Counted from the stretch's first letter, positions 11,221 through 20,218 are shown. The stretch is DNA of 64,000 nt from Bin87 sp963692995 (GCA_963692995.1 OY843611.1:2418001-2482000); one strand, 5' to 3'. Program-made: numbers and translations. Notes: generated from the letters alone by a model not told the origin.

Positions 11221-11550
11221 CTAGTCCGCCGCTGCCGCCGCGCCCGAAGCCTCCAGGCGATGCACCACTTCGTAGGTGTGGAACTCGCCGGGTCCCAGCA
11301 GAAAGTCCGGCGGCCCGCCGGCGTGGGCCGAGCGAAAAGCGTCGCTGCGGGTCCAGGTGTGATGATGCTCCTCGGTTTCCCAGTGGGTGACCACCAGAAA
11401 CTCTTCGTGGCCGGGGGTTTTGTGCATCTTCCACAGCTCAAAGCTGATGAAGCCGGCGTGGTCCTGGACAGAGCCACGGGCCTTGAACATCTGCTCCAGG
11501 GTATCGCCGTAGCCGGTCTTAACTTTGATGCGGTTGGTCGCGATGAACAT
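11221..11550 (-). CDS. Antibiotic biosynthesis monooxygenase (IsdG/IsdI-like heme oxygenase fold)
   Basis: 109 residues; ATG at 11550 follows AAGGAGGCACC. The ABM dimeric ferredoxin-like fold is indicated by MFIATNRIKV, FISFELWK, FLVVTHWETEEHHHTW and AFRSAH. The positions N6, W66 and H76 coincide with the asparagine, tryptophan and axial histidine that IsdI uses to bind and degrade heme. That makes a heme-degrading monooxygenase plausible, though many ABM relatives act on other aromatics. An alanine-rich tail ends the protein. The CoA transferase gene follows three bases later. Confidence 0.8.
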   Translation of the reverse strand: MFIATNRIKVKTGYGDTLEQMFKARGSVQDHAGFISFELWKMHKTPGHEEFLVVTHWETEEHHHTWTRSDAFRSAHAGGPPDFLLGPGEFHTYEVVHRLEASGAAAAAD

Positions 11551-11681
11551 GGTGCCTCCTTGTGGCAACTTTCGCGGTCGGCGACATAGATTTATCGGGC
11601 GTGCGCCACCGGCTGCGGGAGCCGAAACCGCCCGGCGGCAGGCTCCCTTGCCATACGCTTCCCAGTGACGCGGCTCCCGTT

Positions 11682-12632
11682 TTAGAGGGACTGGGCGACT
11701 TTGCCCAGCAGGTTGATGGTCTCTTCCATATCGGCGCCCGGATCTCCGCTGGCCGTAACCGGAGTCACCAACAGCTCGGAAACACCCATGTCCAGCATGG
11801 CCACCATGCGCTCCCCTACGGTATCGGCGTCGCCGGAGAGCACAGTGGCCTCGATCATGGCGTCGCTCCAAGTCTCCTCGGCCGCCTCCGGGTAGCCGGC
11901 CGCCGCCCACATCCGCTGGTAGAAGGGCAGACGCGGATAGTTGGAGAGCTGCTGCTGGACGGCCAGCCTGGTGGCATCCGGGTTGTCGCTGATGCAAACG
12001 GGCGCGTGGGCGATGAGGGGCGGCGTCTCCCGCTCGGCCTGGTCGGAACCGCGACGCATGGCCGGAAGGGCCCGGTCCCGCAAAAACACGGCGGGGCTAA
12101 CCCAACTGATTGCGCCGTCGGCCAACTCGCCGCACAGCTCGTAGGAACCTTCCTGCAAGGCCGCGGCCATAACCGCCACATCCACCGGGCGCGGTATGCT
12201 CGCGTGGGCCGTGTATTCCCGGCCCTCAAAATCTACGGAACCCTCATGGAGCAAGGCGCGCAAGATGATCAGGTACTCCCGCAGGTTGGTCAGGGGCGCG
12301 CGCAGGTTAAAACCGAACATGGATCGCATCGTGGGCCGGTGGCTAGGGCCGACGCCCAGGCGCAGCCGGCCGGGCGCCAGCTGGTCCAGAACCTGCGCCT
12401 GCTGGGCCGCCACGATGGGATGGCGCGGGTAGGTCGGAACGATGGACGTTCCGAAAAGGATCTGGTCGGTCTGCACGGCGGCGGCGGCGAACAGAGTCAG
12501 CGCGTCCAGGCCCGTGCCGCCGGTGGTGAGCCACGTGGCCTGGACGCCGGCCGCCTCAGCGCGGCGCATGAGGTCCAGGGATGCTTCAGCGTCGGGAGCG
12601 CCGGCGTGAAGACCGATGCGTTTCGTGGGCAT
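11682..12632 (-). CDS. LLM class flavin/F420-dependent oxidoreductase
   Basis: 316 residues; ATG at 12632 has GAGG eight bases upstream. Luciferase-like marks are DLMRRAEAAGVQATWLT, ILFGTSIVPTYPRHPIVAAQ, LRLGVGPSHRPTM and VMAAALQEGSYELCGELADG, followed by the C-terminal VGERMVAMLDMGVSELLVTP. These enzymes oxidise organic substrates with reduced flavin or F420. It heads the run toward the monooxygenase and CoA transferase genes, 131 bases upstream of the former. Confidence 0.88.
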   Translation of the reverse strand: MPTKRIGLHAGAPDAEASLDLMRRAEAAGVQATWLTTGGTGLDALTLFAAAAVQTDQILFGTSIVPTYPRHPIVAAQQAQVLDQLAPGRLRLGVGPSHRPTMRSMFGFNLRAPLTNLREYLIILRALLHEGSVDFEGREYTAHASIPRPVDVAVMAAALQEGSYELCGELADGAISWVSPAVFLRDRALPAMRRGSDQAERETPPLIAHAPVCISDNPDATRLAVQQQLSNYPRLPFYQRMWAAAGYPEAAEETWSDAMIEATVLSGDADTVGERMVAMLDMGVSELLVTPVTASGDPGADMEETINLLGKVAQSL

Positions 12633-12733
12633 GGGAATTACCTCGCGTCGAATGGGTGCGAATTTAGCCTATCGTATCATTGGCCGGCGGCTTTGTAGAG
12701 CGCAGAAAAGGCGGTTGTCGTCGCCAAGGGCCG

Positions 12734-13633
12734 CTAGACCAACCCGAGGCTGCGGCACATCTCAAGCATTGCCTTGGCCGTTTCCTCGTGGGCCACGTCC
12801 ACCATGTCGCCGGCGTAAGTTACCGCTGCCGTACCCTGTTTCCGGCTTTCTTCCATAGCGTCGAGAAGGCCCTGCCAGAAAGCGATCTCCTCAGGGGCCG
12901 GGGTGAATATCTCGTTGACGATGGGCACGTGGGACGGGTGGATCAGGTGCATTCCGGTATAGCCCAGCGCCTTCAGATTGCCGGCCCAATACCGCAGACC
13001 GTCGAGGTCGCGGATGTCGAACCAGCCGCCGCTGATGGGCCACCGGATGCCGGCCGCCCGGCTGTCAATCAGGACCTTGCTCCGCAGGTATAGCGTCTCC
13101 GCGCCTTCCAGCGTCCAGCGGTAGCCGACGCTGCGGGCGGTGTCGCCGCCCTTGCCGCCGCTGCCGCCCATGTGGGCGACCCGGTCCGAGGCCATGGCGA
13201 TGTCATAGGCCATGCGGATACCCGAGGCCGTTTCCAACCCCGGGTCAATGCAGACAGTGTTCAAATCCATTCCCGCCTTCCGCTCGAAGTACCGCAGCAG
13301 CACGTCCGCCTCCACCACGTCAGCCGGCGATTCGACCTTGGGCAGCAGAATGCCGTAGAGGCCGGGACGGGTAACGGCCTCAAGGTCAAACCCGGTCAGC
13401 CCGGTTTCCAGCCGGTTTACGCGCACGAACAACGTCTGACCGCGCTTGGAGAGCTCGTCGATCATTTTTGCGACCAGAGGACGGGCGGCGTCCTTGTCGT
13501 ATTCGGGCACCGAGTCTTCCAGATCCAGTATCAGCGCGTCCGGCCCATACTGCGGCGCCTTGCGCATCCAGTCTTCCTTGTTGCCGGGGACGAACATCAC
13601 GGAGCGCAGGGGTTTGGTGGTGATGCGAGGCAT
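12734..13633 (-). CDS. HpcH/HpaI aldolase/citrate lyase (CitE-like) family protein
   Basis: 299 residues; ATG at 13633 has AGGAGT nine bases upstream. CitE-family marks are RSVMFVPGNKEDWMRKA, DALILDLEDSVPEYDKDAAR (metal-binding acid), LFVRVNRLETGLTGFDLEAV, GILLPKVESPADV and the C-terminal GYTGMHLIHPSHVPIVNEIF. The family cleaves or hydrolyses beta-hydroxyacyl or malyl-CoA type substrates. Flanking CoA transferases could supply the CoA ester, so a CoA-ester lyase or hydrolase step is likely. The substrate is unknown. Confidence 0.9.
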   Translation of the reverse strand: MPRITTKPLRSVMFVPGNKEDWMRKAPQYGPDALILDLEDSVPEYDKDAARPLVAKMIDELSKRGQTLFVRVNRLETGLTGFDLEAVTRPGLYGILLPKVESPADVVEADVLLRYFERKAGMDLNTVCIDPGLETASGIRMAYDIAMASDRVAHMGGSGGKGGDTARSVGYRWTLEGAETLYLRSKVLIDSRAAGIRWPISGGWFDIRDLDGLRYWAGNLKALGYTGMHLIHPSHVPIVNEIFTPAPEEIAFWQGLLDAMEESRKQGTAAVTYAGDMVDVAHEETAKAMLEMCRSLGLV

Positions 13634-13685
13634 TTTCGAGTTACTCCTGGGACAGTGGGCGATTCAATGGGGAGCATTATCCGGG

Positions 13686-14912
13686 TTAGATCACGCCTTC
13701 GGACTTCAGCGCTGCTATTCCCTCGGCATCAATGCCGCAAAGTTGCGACAACACCTCGACGTTGTGCTGACCAAGGCCGGGGGCGCCCGGAACGTCCGGC
13801 AGGGGTTCGCCATCGAACAGCGCCGGGAAGCCGGCCACCACCTCGTCCACCTCGCCGTCGTCGGCAGCGTTCCGCATGGGACGGAGCGCGCCTCGGTCGC
13901 GGAAGTGCGGGTCGGCAAGAATTTCCGGCACCGTGCGCACCGGCGCGCAGGGCACGTCGCCGGCCGAGAGGCATTCCAGCGCCTCCGCCCTGGTCATCTT
14001 CCCGATGCGCTGCTGCACCATGGTACGGGCCGCGGCGGCGTTCTCCGAGCGGACCTGGTAGCGGGCGAACCGCTCGTCCTCAATCAGCTCCGGCGTACCG
14101 ATGGCGTTGCAGAGGCGACGCCACTGGTCGTCGCTGGCCGCGGTGATGATAATGGTCCCGTCGCTGGCATCGTACTGTCCCGTCGGCCCGCTGCGGCTGT
14201 TGTTGCCGGTGCGCAGGGGGATGCCGGCGGCGATGTCTTCCTCCAGATTCTCCATGAGCATCAGCGAGGTGAGCGTGTCCATCATCGAAACGTCCAAATA
14301 ACAGCCCTGGCCGGTGCGTTCCTTTTCCCGCAGGGCGGCCAGTATGCTGGTGGCGGCGAACAGCGGCGTCACCAGGTCGCCGATGTAGAAACCGACGCGG
14401 GTGGGCGGCCCGTCCGGTTCGCCATTTAGGTCCATAAGACCGCTCATACCCTGGATTTGCGGGTCATGGGCCGGCTGGTGGGCATACGGGCCGGTCTGCC
14501 CGTAGCCTGAAATGCTGGCGTAGATGACGCCGGGGTTCACCGCCGCCACGTCATCGTAGCCGAGGCCCAAGCGCGTCATGGAGCCGGGGGCCAGGTTTTC
14601 GAGAACCACGTCGGACTGTCTCGCCATTTCCAGGAAAAGTTCCCGCCCCTGCGGGGCGCGCAGGTTCAGTGTTACGCTCTTGACGCCCTGGCTGCGCTTG
14701 AGAAAGCGGGTGGCGATGTGCTTTTCCGTGAGTTGCTCGGACTGGATGCCGTCCGGCCCGGCAAAGGGGCCGTTGCCGCGCACCGGATCACCCCGCCCCG
14801 GTATTTCCACCTTTATAACCTCTGCGCCCAACCGGGCCAGCGTCATGCTCAAAAAGGGGCCGGCCAGAAACACGGTAACGCCCAAAACTCGCAGATCCGA
14901 AAGCGGCTGCAT
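13686..14912 (-). CDS. CaiB/BaiF family III CoA transferase
   Basis: 408 residues from ATG at 14912 (GGGAG six bases upstream); the ATG at 14918 directly abuts that site and is less likely. Marks are LRVLGVTVFLAGPFLSMTLARLG-type start, EVIKVEIPGRGDPVRG, VTLNLRAPQGRELFLEMARQ, and NPGVIYASISGYGQTGPYAH with AHDPQIQGMSGLM, where the aspartate is the expected nucleophile. It is followed 52 bases later by the CitE-like gene, suggesting an activation-then-cleavage pair. It is divergent from the FAD oxidase gene. Confidence 0.9.
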   Translation of the reverse strand: MQPLSDLRVLGVTVFLAGPFLSMTLARLGAEVIKVEIPGRGDPVRGNGPFAGPDGIQSEQLTEKHIATRFLKRSQGVKSVTLNLRAPQGRELFLEMARQSDVVLENLAPGSMTRLGLGYDDVAAVNPGVIYASISGYGQTGPYAHQPAHDPQIQGMSGLMDLNGEPDGPPTRVGFYIGDLVTPLFAATSILAALREKERTGQGCYLDVSMMDTLTSLMLMENLEEDIAAGIPLRTGNNSRSGPTGQYDASDGTIIITAASDDQWRRLCNAIGTPELIEDERFARYQVRSENAAAARTMVQQRIGKMTRAEALECLSAGDVPCAPVRTVPEILADPHFRDRGALRPMRNAADDGEVDEVVAGFPALFDGEPLPDVPGAPGLGQHNVEVLSQLCGIDAEGIAALKSEGVI

Positions 14913-14947
14913 ATTCATCTCCCGGCTATGCTGGTTGGTGGCCCGGC

Positions 14948-14964
14948 AGTTGGCTCAGCCAACT
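14948..14964. promoter_or_regulatory. Candidate operator: 17-base perfect palindrome between divergent genes
   Basis: AGTTGGCT-C-AGCCAACT has eight-base perfect arms. It lies 36 bases upstream of the CoA transferase start and 127 upstream of the FAD oxidase, a typical place for a dimeric repressor site. No regulator gene is adjacent. Confidence 0.4.
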
Positions 14965-15090
14965 TACGCGCACCATCGCCGAGTGTATCACGGCAACGCA
15001 TCCGGGCGTTCCCAGCAGTGTATTACAACCGTTGTCCCACCGCATCGTAAGGCCGGCAAGAATCCCGACGCATGGCAAGGATCTCGACCC

Positions 15091-16497
15091 ATGACAAATT
15101 GTGACCCGGTTCCGGTCAACGACATCCACTCCCAGCTGAACGCGACCAATGTGAGCCGGGTAGTTGCCCCGCGCAACGTCGCGGAAACGCGGGAGGCGAT
15201 CATCGCAGTTCGTAACGCCGGCGAAAGCCTGAGCATCGCCGGAGGCCGTCATGCCATGGGCGGCCAGCAGTTCGTGTCCGGCGGCGTCCTGCTGGACACC
15301 AGGAACTTGAACCGCATCATCAACCTGGACGCCGAGCGCGGCATCGTGACGGTGGAGGCGGGAATTCTGTGGTCAGATCTGGTGTTGGACCTGGGCCGTA
15401 GGCAGCGTAACAAACCCGGACGGTGGAGCGTAGTGCAAAAGCAGACCGGCGCAGATCGCCTCAGTATCGGCGGGGCGCTGGCCGCCAACGGCCATGGCCG
15501 GGGCCTGACCTACCGCCCCATCGTACAGGACGTGGAATCATTCCAGCTGATCAGCGCCAACGGAAACCTGATGCGATGCAGCCGGGACGAGAACCCGGAG
15601 CTGTTCAGGCTCGCCATCGGCGGTTATGGGTTGTTCGGCGTCATTGCCACCGTGAACCTGCGACTTATGCCGGCCCAGCAGATGCAACGCATGGTGGAGC
15701 TAACCACGATTGACCGGCTGCCCGCGCGGTTCAACGAGCGCATCGCCGACGGGTTCACTTATGGCGATTTCCAATACCGCACCGACGAAAATTCCGGCGG
15801 TTTCCTCCGGGACGGCGTGCTGTCCTGCTATCGCTCGGTTCCAGAGGATAAGCAAAGCGCCCCCAACCCGCCGCATAATCTCCTCACCGAGGCGGATTGG
15901 CGGCGTCTGCTTTACTGGTCCCACGCCGACAAAGCGCGGGCCTTTGACGAATACGCCGGTTTCTACCGAACCACGGACGGCCAAATCTACGACAGCGACA
16001 CCTTCCAGCTCAGCGTGTACATTGACGACTACCATCGGGAATTGGACAACCGCCTGAACGCGGGTGGCACGGGAAGCGAGACAATCACGGAACTCTACGT
16101 TCCGCTGGATGAATTGCCCGATTTCATGGATGCGGCCGGCCGGGATTTGCGTCAACGGGAAGCCAACGTGATCTATGGAACCATCAGGCTAATTGAGCAC
16201 GATGACGAAACCGTCCTGAACTGGGCGCGGCAGCGCTATGCGTGCATTGTGTTCAACCTCCACGTTGACCACACGGCCGCCGGCATCGCACGGGTTGGCG
16301 ATGCGTTGCGCGGCCTGATTGATCTCGCCACCGAGCGCAACGGCAGTTACTTCCTGACCTACAACAGCTTCGCTGCTGCGGAACAGCTGGCCCGATGCTA
16401 CCCGCAGTTCGCCGAGTTTCTGGCCTTGAAACGCCGCTTTGATCCGGACGACGTGTTCGCCAGCGACTGGTATCGAAAGTACGCGACGCCGGCGTGA
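15091..16497 (+). CDS. FAD-binding oxidase (PCMH/BBE-type flavoprotein)
   Basis: 468 residues from ATG at 15091, with AAGGA nine bases upstream. The PCMH FAD-binding domain spans about 20-200: VVAPRNVAETREAIIAVRNA, SIAGGRHAMGGQQFV, GIVTVEAGILWSDLVLDL, LSIGGALAANGHGRGLTYRP, and RLAIGGYGLFGVIATVNLRL. The remainder is a substrate-binding domain ending in CYPQFAEFLALKRRFDPDDVFASDWYRKY, the usual C-terminal lactone-oxidase-like helix. The family oxidises sugars, lactones or alcohols using oxygen or another acceptor. No signal peptide is seen. It is the only plus-strand gene of the catabolic island. Confidence 0.88.
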   Translation: MTNCDPVPVNDIHSQLNATNVSRVVAPRNVAETREAIIAVRNAGESLSIAGGRHAMGGQQFVSGGVLLDTRNLNRIINLDAERGIVTVEAGILWSDLVLDLGRRQRNKPGRWSVVQKQTGADRLSIGGALAANGHGRGLTYRPIVQDVESFQLISANGNLMRCSRDENPELFRLAIGGYGLFGVIATVNLRLMPAQQMQRMVELTTIDRLPARFNERIADGFTYGDFQYRTDENSGGFLRDGVLSCYRSVPEDKQSAPNPPHNLLTEADWRRLLYWSHADKARAFDEYAGFYRTTDGQIYDSDTFQLSVYIDDYHRELDNRLNAGGTGSETITELYVPLDELPDFMDAAGRDLRQREANVIYGTIRLIEHDDETVLNWARQRYACIVFNLHVDHTAAGIARVGDALRGLIDLATERNGSYFLTYNSFAAAEQLARCYPQFAEFLALKRRFDPDDVFASDWYRKYATPA

Positions 16498-16513
16498 AAC
16501 GAGCCGGCGACCA

Positions 16514-18448
16514 TCACCCCATAACGTGGTCGTAACGCTCCAGGCAGGACGCAACCACCAAGTCAACGTCTTCGTCCAACAGGTAGCCCGATTGGGCCAA
16601 GGCCAGCGCGGCTTCCCTGGCCTGGCGGGCGTAGTCGTCCCGGTTGGCGTACCGTTCCGCTACCGATGGCCTGGGGTCGCCGGCAGAGCTGCGCTGCGCT
16701 TCGGTAGCCGGGAACCAGTGCGTTGAACCCTGCATCGACATCAGCTGTTCGGGAGCTCCGGTGTCGGGGTGGCGCAGGTTCCAGCCGGTGTGGGTTCCCA
16801 CCGGCACGGTGAGGTCGGGGAGACGAATGCCGGCCCGCTCGTTGCCATCGGCATCGACGGCGGATACCAGGCAGGGGTACTCGCGGCCTTCTTTCACCGG
16901 ATACGCGGCGATACCGACGCTACTTTCCGGCCCCACGTCGATCTCACGGATTCGCCACAGCCGGGATTTGTCCGGTGCGCTCTGACCCGGAATGGGCGGC
17001 AGACTGTCCAAGTAATGCGACTGCGGAACAGCGGTGCCGTCGTCAAGTCGCGGATGTTGGCTGGCCGGCGGTTCGACGCCGTCGGTGACCCAGCGGTCCA
17101 GGTTGACCAACGCGGCGCGCAGCAGCGGGATGTAATCGACAGCGTTGTAGAGGTGCCAACCCGTGGAGCCGTCGGGACCCGATCCGACCATCAATTCGGG
17201 CGCTCCCGGGAGATGCTGGGTGCCGGCAAACAGGTAATGCCGGGTTTCCCGGGCCGGTTCCAGATCCACGCCGCTGATAGTATCAATTTGCGCCAGACAG
17301 CCATCGCCGCGCCAATATTCGGCTGATGAGTTGGTGTAGATGATCTTCGGGATCGCGTTCAGCTCGCGCAGGCGTCGGAGCAACCCGTCGTCCTGCTCGG
17401 TAAGCGCATCGGTGCGATCATTGTCCGCAAAGGGGAACTGGTGGCCGAAACCGGGGTTGGATTGGCAGGACGGCTGGGCGAAACGGTGGTTGAACTCGCC
17501 CATACGCCCGCCGGCGACGTGCGGAAGCAGACCGTCAAAGACGGAACGGCCATCTTCAGCCAAGTTCAGGCCAAGATGGACCATATGGCGCAGGAGACGG
17601 CCGCATTGGGAGACGCCATGACCGTAGATCAGCTCGTAGCCACCCGGCGCCTGGCTAAGCTTTCCGGGTTGCCGCAGCCAGGTGGCCGCTTCGCGGATAG
17701 CCAGCATCCCGCAGCCCACCACCACGGGGTTGGCTGCCGTGTAGATGGCGTAATAAATCCGCCCCGGCTGAAATCCGCCGGCAAGGCTGATGTGCTCGGC
17801 ATCCGGGAAATGCCATTGCGACCGGGGAATTACGGTGTCCGGCCCGTCTTCCCAATCGCGGACCAACAGCATAGCGTTTGGGTCATCGAGGTCGGCGACG
17901 GGATAGGGCCGGTGTTCGCGATTGGCCAGGAGGCGAGTGGCGTCGTTGGCGTTGGGCCGCATCTCGACGCAGGCTCGACCCGTTACCGGCGAACCGTCAA
18001 TGCGGATCCCGGGCGCATCCAGTCCGAGCAGAGCGTCGCTGCGATACACGTCCCACTGCCAGCCGATAGAGAGGACGGAATAGCCGTGGCGCAGCAGGAA
18101 TCCGTCACCCTCGGGAATAGCAGCGGAATCGACGGGGGGCGTCGGCCCCCGGTTGAAAAACGCTATGGTGCGGCGACGGCCCCGGTTCACCGCCTCCACT
18201 ATCGCGCGTCCGTTGCCGCGGGCCGGGTCTTTGGGAGCCACCAGGGTGAAATCGGACTCGAACCGCACCAGGCCGGCTTCGTCAACCGGCGCATACTGCA
18301 AGTCCACGATGGACTGGTTGGCCGCGTTATTGGGGTCAACGGCGTAGGTCAGCACCCCCTCAATGCGTGCGTAATCGCCGGCTTCGGCGAAGGATTTGCC
18401 GTCGGCGTATGGTTGGCGGCTCCTGATGTCAACTGCGATAACGGCCAT
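16514..18448 (-). CDS. Alpha/beta hydrolase domain protein (Abhydrolase_10 type)
   Basis: 644 residues; ATG at 18448 has AGGAG seven bases upstream. The long chain begins with a beta-rich domain (GDYARIEGVLTYAVDP; VEAVNRGRRRTIAFFNRGP) and continues with a hydrolase domain carrying the nucleophile-elbow-like GHGVSQCGRLLRHMVHLGLN near residue 270. It ends in LALAQSGYLLDEDVDLVVAS. This architecture fits the poorly studied Abhydrolase_10 (PF20091) family, common in marine bacteria. It converges on the FAD oxidase gene with 16 bases between stops, and follows the enoyl-CoA hydratase gene on the same strand. Confidence 0.8.
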   Translation of the reverse strand: MAVIAVDIRSRQPYADGKSFAEAGDYARIEGVLTYAVDPNNAANQSIVDLQYAPVDEAGLVRFESDFTLVAPKDPARGNGRAIVEAVNRGRRRTIAFFNRGPTPPVDSAAIPEGDGFLLRHGYSVLSIGWQWDVYRSDALLGLDAPGIRIDGSPVTGRACVEMRPNANDATRLLANREHRPYPVADLDDPNAMLLVRDWEDGPDTVIPRSQWHFPDAEHISLAGGFQPGRIYYAIYTAANPVVVGCGMLAIREAATWLRQPGKLSQAPGGYELIYGHGVSQCGRLLRHMVHLGLNLAEDGRSVFDGLLPHVAGGRMGEFNHRFAQPSCQSNPGFGHQFPFADNDRTDALTEQDDGLLRRLRELNAIPKIIYTNSSAEYWRGDGCLAQIDTISGVDLEPARETRHYLFAGTQHLPGAPELMVGSGPDGSTGWHLYNAVDYIPLLRAALVNLDRWVTDGVEPPASQHPRLDDGTAVPQSHYLDSLPPIPGQSAPDKSRLWRIREIDVGPESSVGIAAYPVKEGREYPCLVSAVDADGNERAGIRLPDLTVPVGTHTGWNLRHPDTGAPEQLMSMQGSTHWFPATEAQRSSAGDPRPSVAERYANRDDYARQAREAALALAQSGYLLDEDVDLVVASCLERYDHVMG

Positions 18449-18470
18449 GTTGCATCTCCTGAGAAAATGG

Positions 18471-19289
18471 CTAATCCGGGAATCTGCCGCGGCTCCACTC
18501 TAGCGCAGCGCGCAGTCCTCCCGCGGCGCGGATCCGGGAGAACTCCGCTTGCTCCGGGGTTTCGGCGGTGTCAAACTGCGTCATCAACTCCAGGTTGTGG
18601 TTGAGGGCGGCGAGGAACCCGGCCGATTCCAGTGCGCGGTTAATCGATAGCTTGGTGGTCTTGATGCCGATGGCGGAGATGTTCTTGATCTTGGTGGCAA
18701 CTCGTTCGCACTCGGCGATCAGGTTGTCGTGAGGCGCCACCCGGTTAACCATGCCGATGCGAGCGGCTTCGTAGGCATCCATCATATCGCCGGTGAGCAG
18801 CAATTCCTTGGCCATGGCCAGGTTCACCGAATAGGGCGTCATCAGCAGGGGCGCTCCGAACCCCAGGCGGATCTCAGGTTCGCCCAGCATGGCGCGCTCA
18901 GATGCGATTTTGACGTCGCAGATCTGCACCAGCTCGCACGCGCCGCCCAGGGCGTAACCGTTGACGGCGGCGATGACCGGCTTGCTCAGGTTCCACACCA
19001 TCAGGAAAGTATCAATGTTAGCCTTCAGCCGGGACCGGCGACCATCCACCGACAGCGGGCCGCCGTCGGCTTCGCCGGCCTCGGATTCGATGTCAAAGCC
19101 GGCGGAGAACGCGCGGCCGGCCCCGGTCAGGATCACCACCCGCACGTCGGGATTAGCCTCGATACCTTCCAGCGCCTCACGAAACTCCGCCATCAGAGTC
19201 TGGCTTAGCGCATTCAGCTTCTCGGGACGGTTCAGCGTAAGATAACCAATACCGTCCTGTTCGTCATATAACAGTGTCTGAAAGGCCAT
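18471..19289 (-). CDS. Enoyl-CoA hydratase/isomerase family protein
   Basis: 272 residues; ATG at 19289 follows AAGGATAGAAA. Marks are GYLTLNRPEKLNALSQTL, VVILTGAGRAFSAGFDIES (oxyanion hole), and KPVIAAVNGYALGGACELVQ, with a glutamate position in GEPEIRLGFGAPLL. It acts on acyl-CoA substrates. The alpha/beta hydrolase gene starts 22 bases downstream, so they probably form one transcript. The substrate is unknown. Confidence 0.92.
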   Translation of the reverse strand: MAFQTLLYDEQDGIGYLTLNRPEKLNALSQTLMAEFREALEGIEANPDVRVVILTGAGRAFSAGFDIESEAGEADGGPLSVDGRRSRLKANIDTFLMVWNLSKPVIAAVNGYALGGACELVQICDVKIASERAMLGEPEIRLGFGAPLLMTPYSVNLAMAKELLLTGDMMDAYEAARIGMVNRVAPHDNLIAECERVATKIKNISAIGIKTTKLSINRALESAGFLAALNHNLELMTQFDTAETPEQAEFSRIRAAGGLRAALEWSRGRFPD

Positions 19290-19512
19290 TTTCTATCCTT
19301 ATGCCGATGTCCGTCCGGCGCCGGAGCAATGTTCAACATCCCGGCGCAAGTATAATCCACCGATGGCGGCGATTATAGCAGCCCCGCTTCCGCACGGAGC
19401 CGATGGTTTCCGATGCGTGGGTTGCCGTATTGCGTGGGTTGTCCAATTGAGGCCGACCCTTTAAACTTGCGTCGCCATCCTACTTACAGGTTGGCTAGGT
19501 CAGGAGGCCGCC

Positions 19513-20067
19513 ATGACACCACGTGAGAAATTCGAGCAGGACCGCGACAAATTGATTGAGGCCGCAATTTACCTGAGCGAGATCTCAGTCGATGACCCTG
19601 ATTTTGGAATGACCAAATTGGTCAAGCTCCTCTATTACGCCGATTGCGAGTCCTATATGCAGTATGGCAAACCCATCACAGGCACTACCTACCTGCATTT
19701 TCCTCACGGCCCCTACCCGGAAAACTGGTATCAGGTGCGTGAACAAATGGAGCGTAACGGCGATGTTGAGATAGTGTACGAGACCACTACCCCCGGCTAT
19801 CAAAAATACCGGATGTTTCCACTCCGCGCCGCCGACTTGGAACGGCTCAGCCCCGATGACCGAAAGTCCCTTGAGGCGCAGGTAAAGCGCTTCGCCGGTT
19901 TCAATGCCGCCGGCATCGAAGAGTATTCACACCAGGAAGTAGGCTGGCTTTCTACTGAAGACGGGCAACCAATACCTTATGCCTTGGCCGGAGTAGTTTC
20001 ACCGCCGCTGAGCGAGCGAGACATCCGGGCCGGCCGCGCTTCAGCTAAACAGGTCGAATCCGCATAA
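19513..20067 (+). CDS. Panacea (SocA/DUF4065) domain protein, putative antitoxin
   Basis: 184 residues; ATG at 19513 has AGGAGG five bases upstream. The Panacea domain core is clear: FGMTKLVKLLYYADCESYMQ, the GKPITGTTYLHFPHGPYPEN segment, and a late EEYSHQEVGWLSTEDGQPIPY helix. Panacea domains neutralise diverse toxins, the prototype being SocA, which delivers SocB to ClpXP. Here no classical toxin gene lies next door; a small convergent ORF overlaps the 3' end. Lower GC than its neighbours hints at transfer. Confidence 0.85.
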   Translation: MTPREKFEQDRDKLIEAAIYLSEISVDDPDFGMTKLVKLLYYADCESYMQYGKPITGTTYLHFPHGPYPENWYQVREQMERNGDVEIVYETTTPGYQKYRMFPLRAADLERLSPDDRKSLEAQVKRFAGFNAAGIEEYSHQEVGWLSTEDGQPIPYALAGVVSPPLSERDIRAGRASAKQVESA

Positions 20068-20218
20068 GCCACACCCTGCCGTCATCTTCGAGAATTTCGT
20101 ACTGAACCTCTACCTTGCCCTGTTCATAGACGGCGGAGCGCGGAAACCTGATAATTCTGTCGGGTTGGAATGTTGCTCCTTCTAAAACTTCGTATCGTCT
20201 ATTTCTGTCGGGAAGCAT
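20045..20218 (-). CDS. Small ORF (57 aa) convergent with the Panacea gene
   Basis: Starts ATG at 20218, ends TAG at 20045, and overlaps the Panacea 3' end by 23 bases. The peptide begins MLPDRNRRYEVLEGATFQ, continues with an RIIRFPRSAVYEQGKVEVQY segment, and ends DGRVWLMRIRPV. It looks like a compact beta-rich domain with plausible coding character, but I recognise no family. It could be a toxin partner, a remnant, or chance. The frame opens a few codons earlier (GTG at 20221). Confidence 0.4.
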   Translation of the reverse strand: MLPDRNRRYEVLEGATFQPDRIIRFPRSAVYEQGKVEVQYEILEDDGRVWLMRIRPV

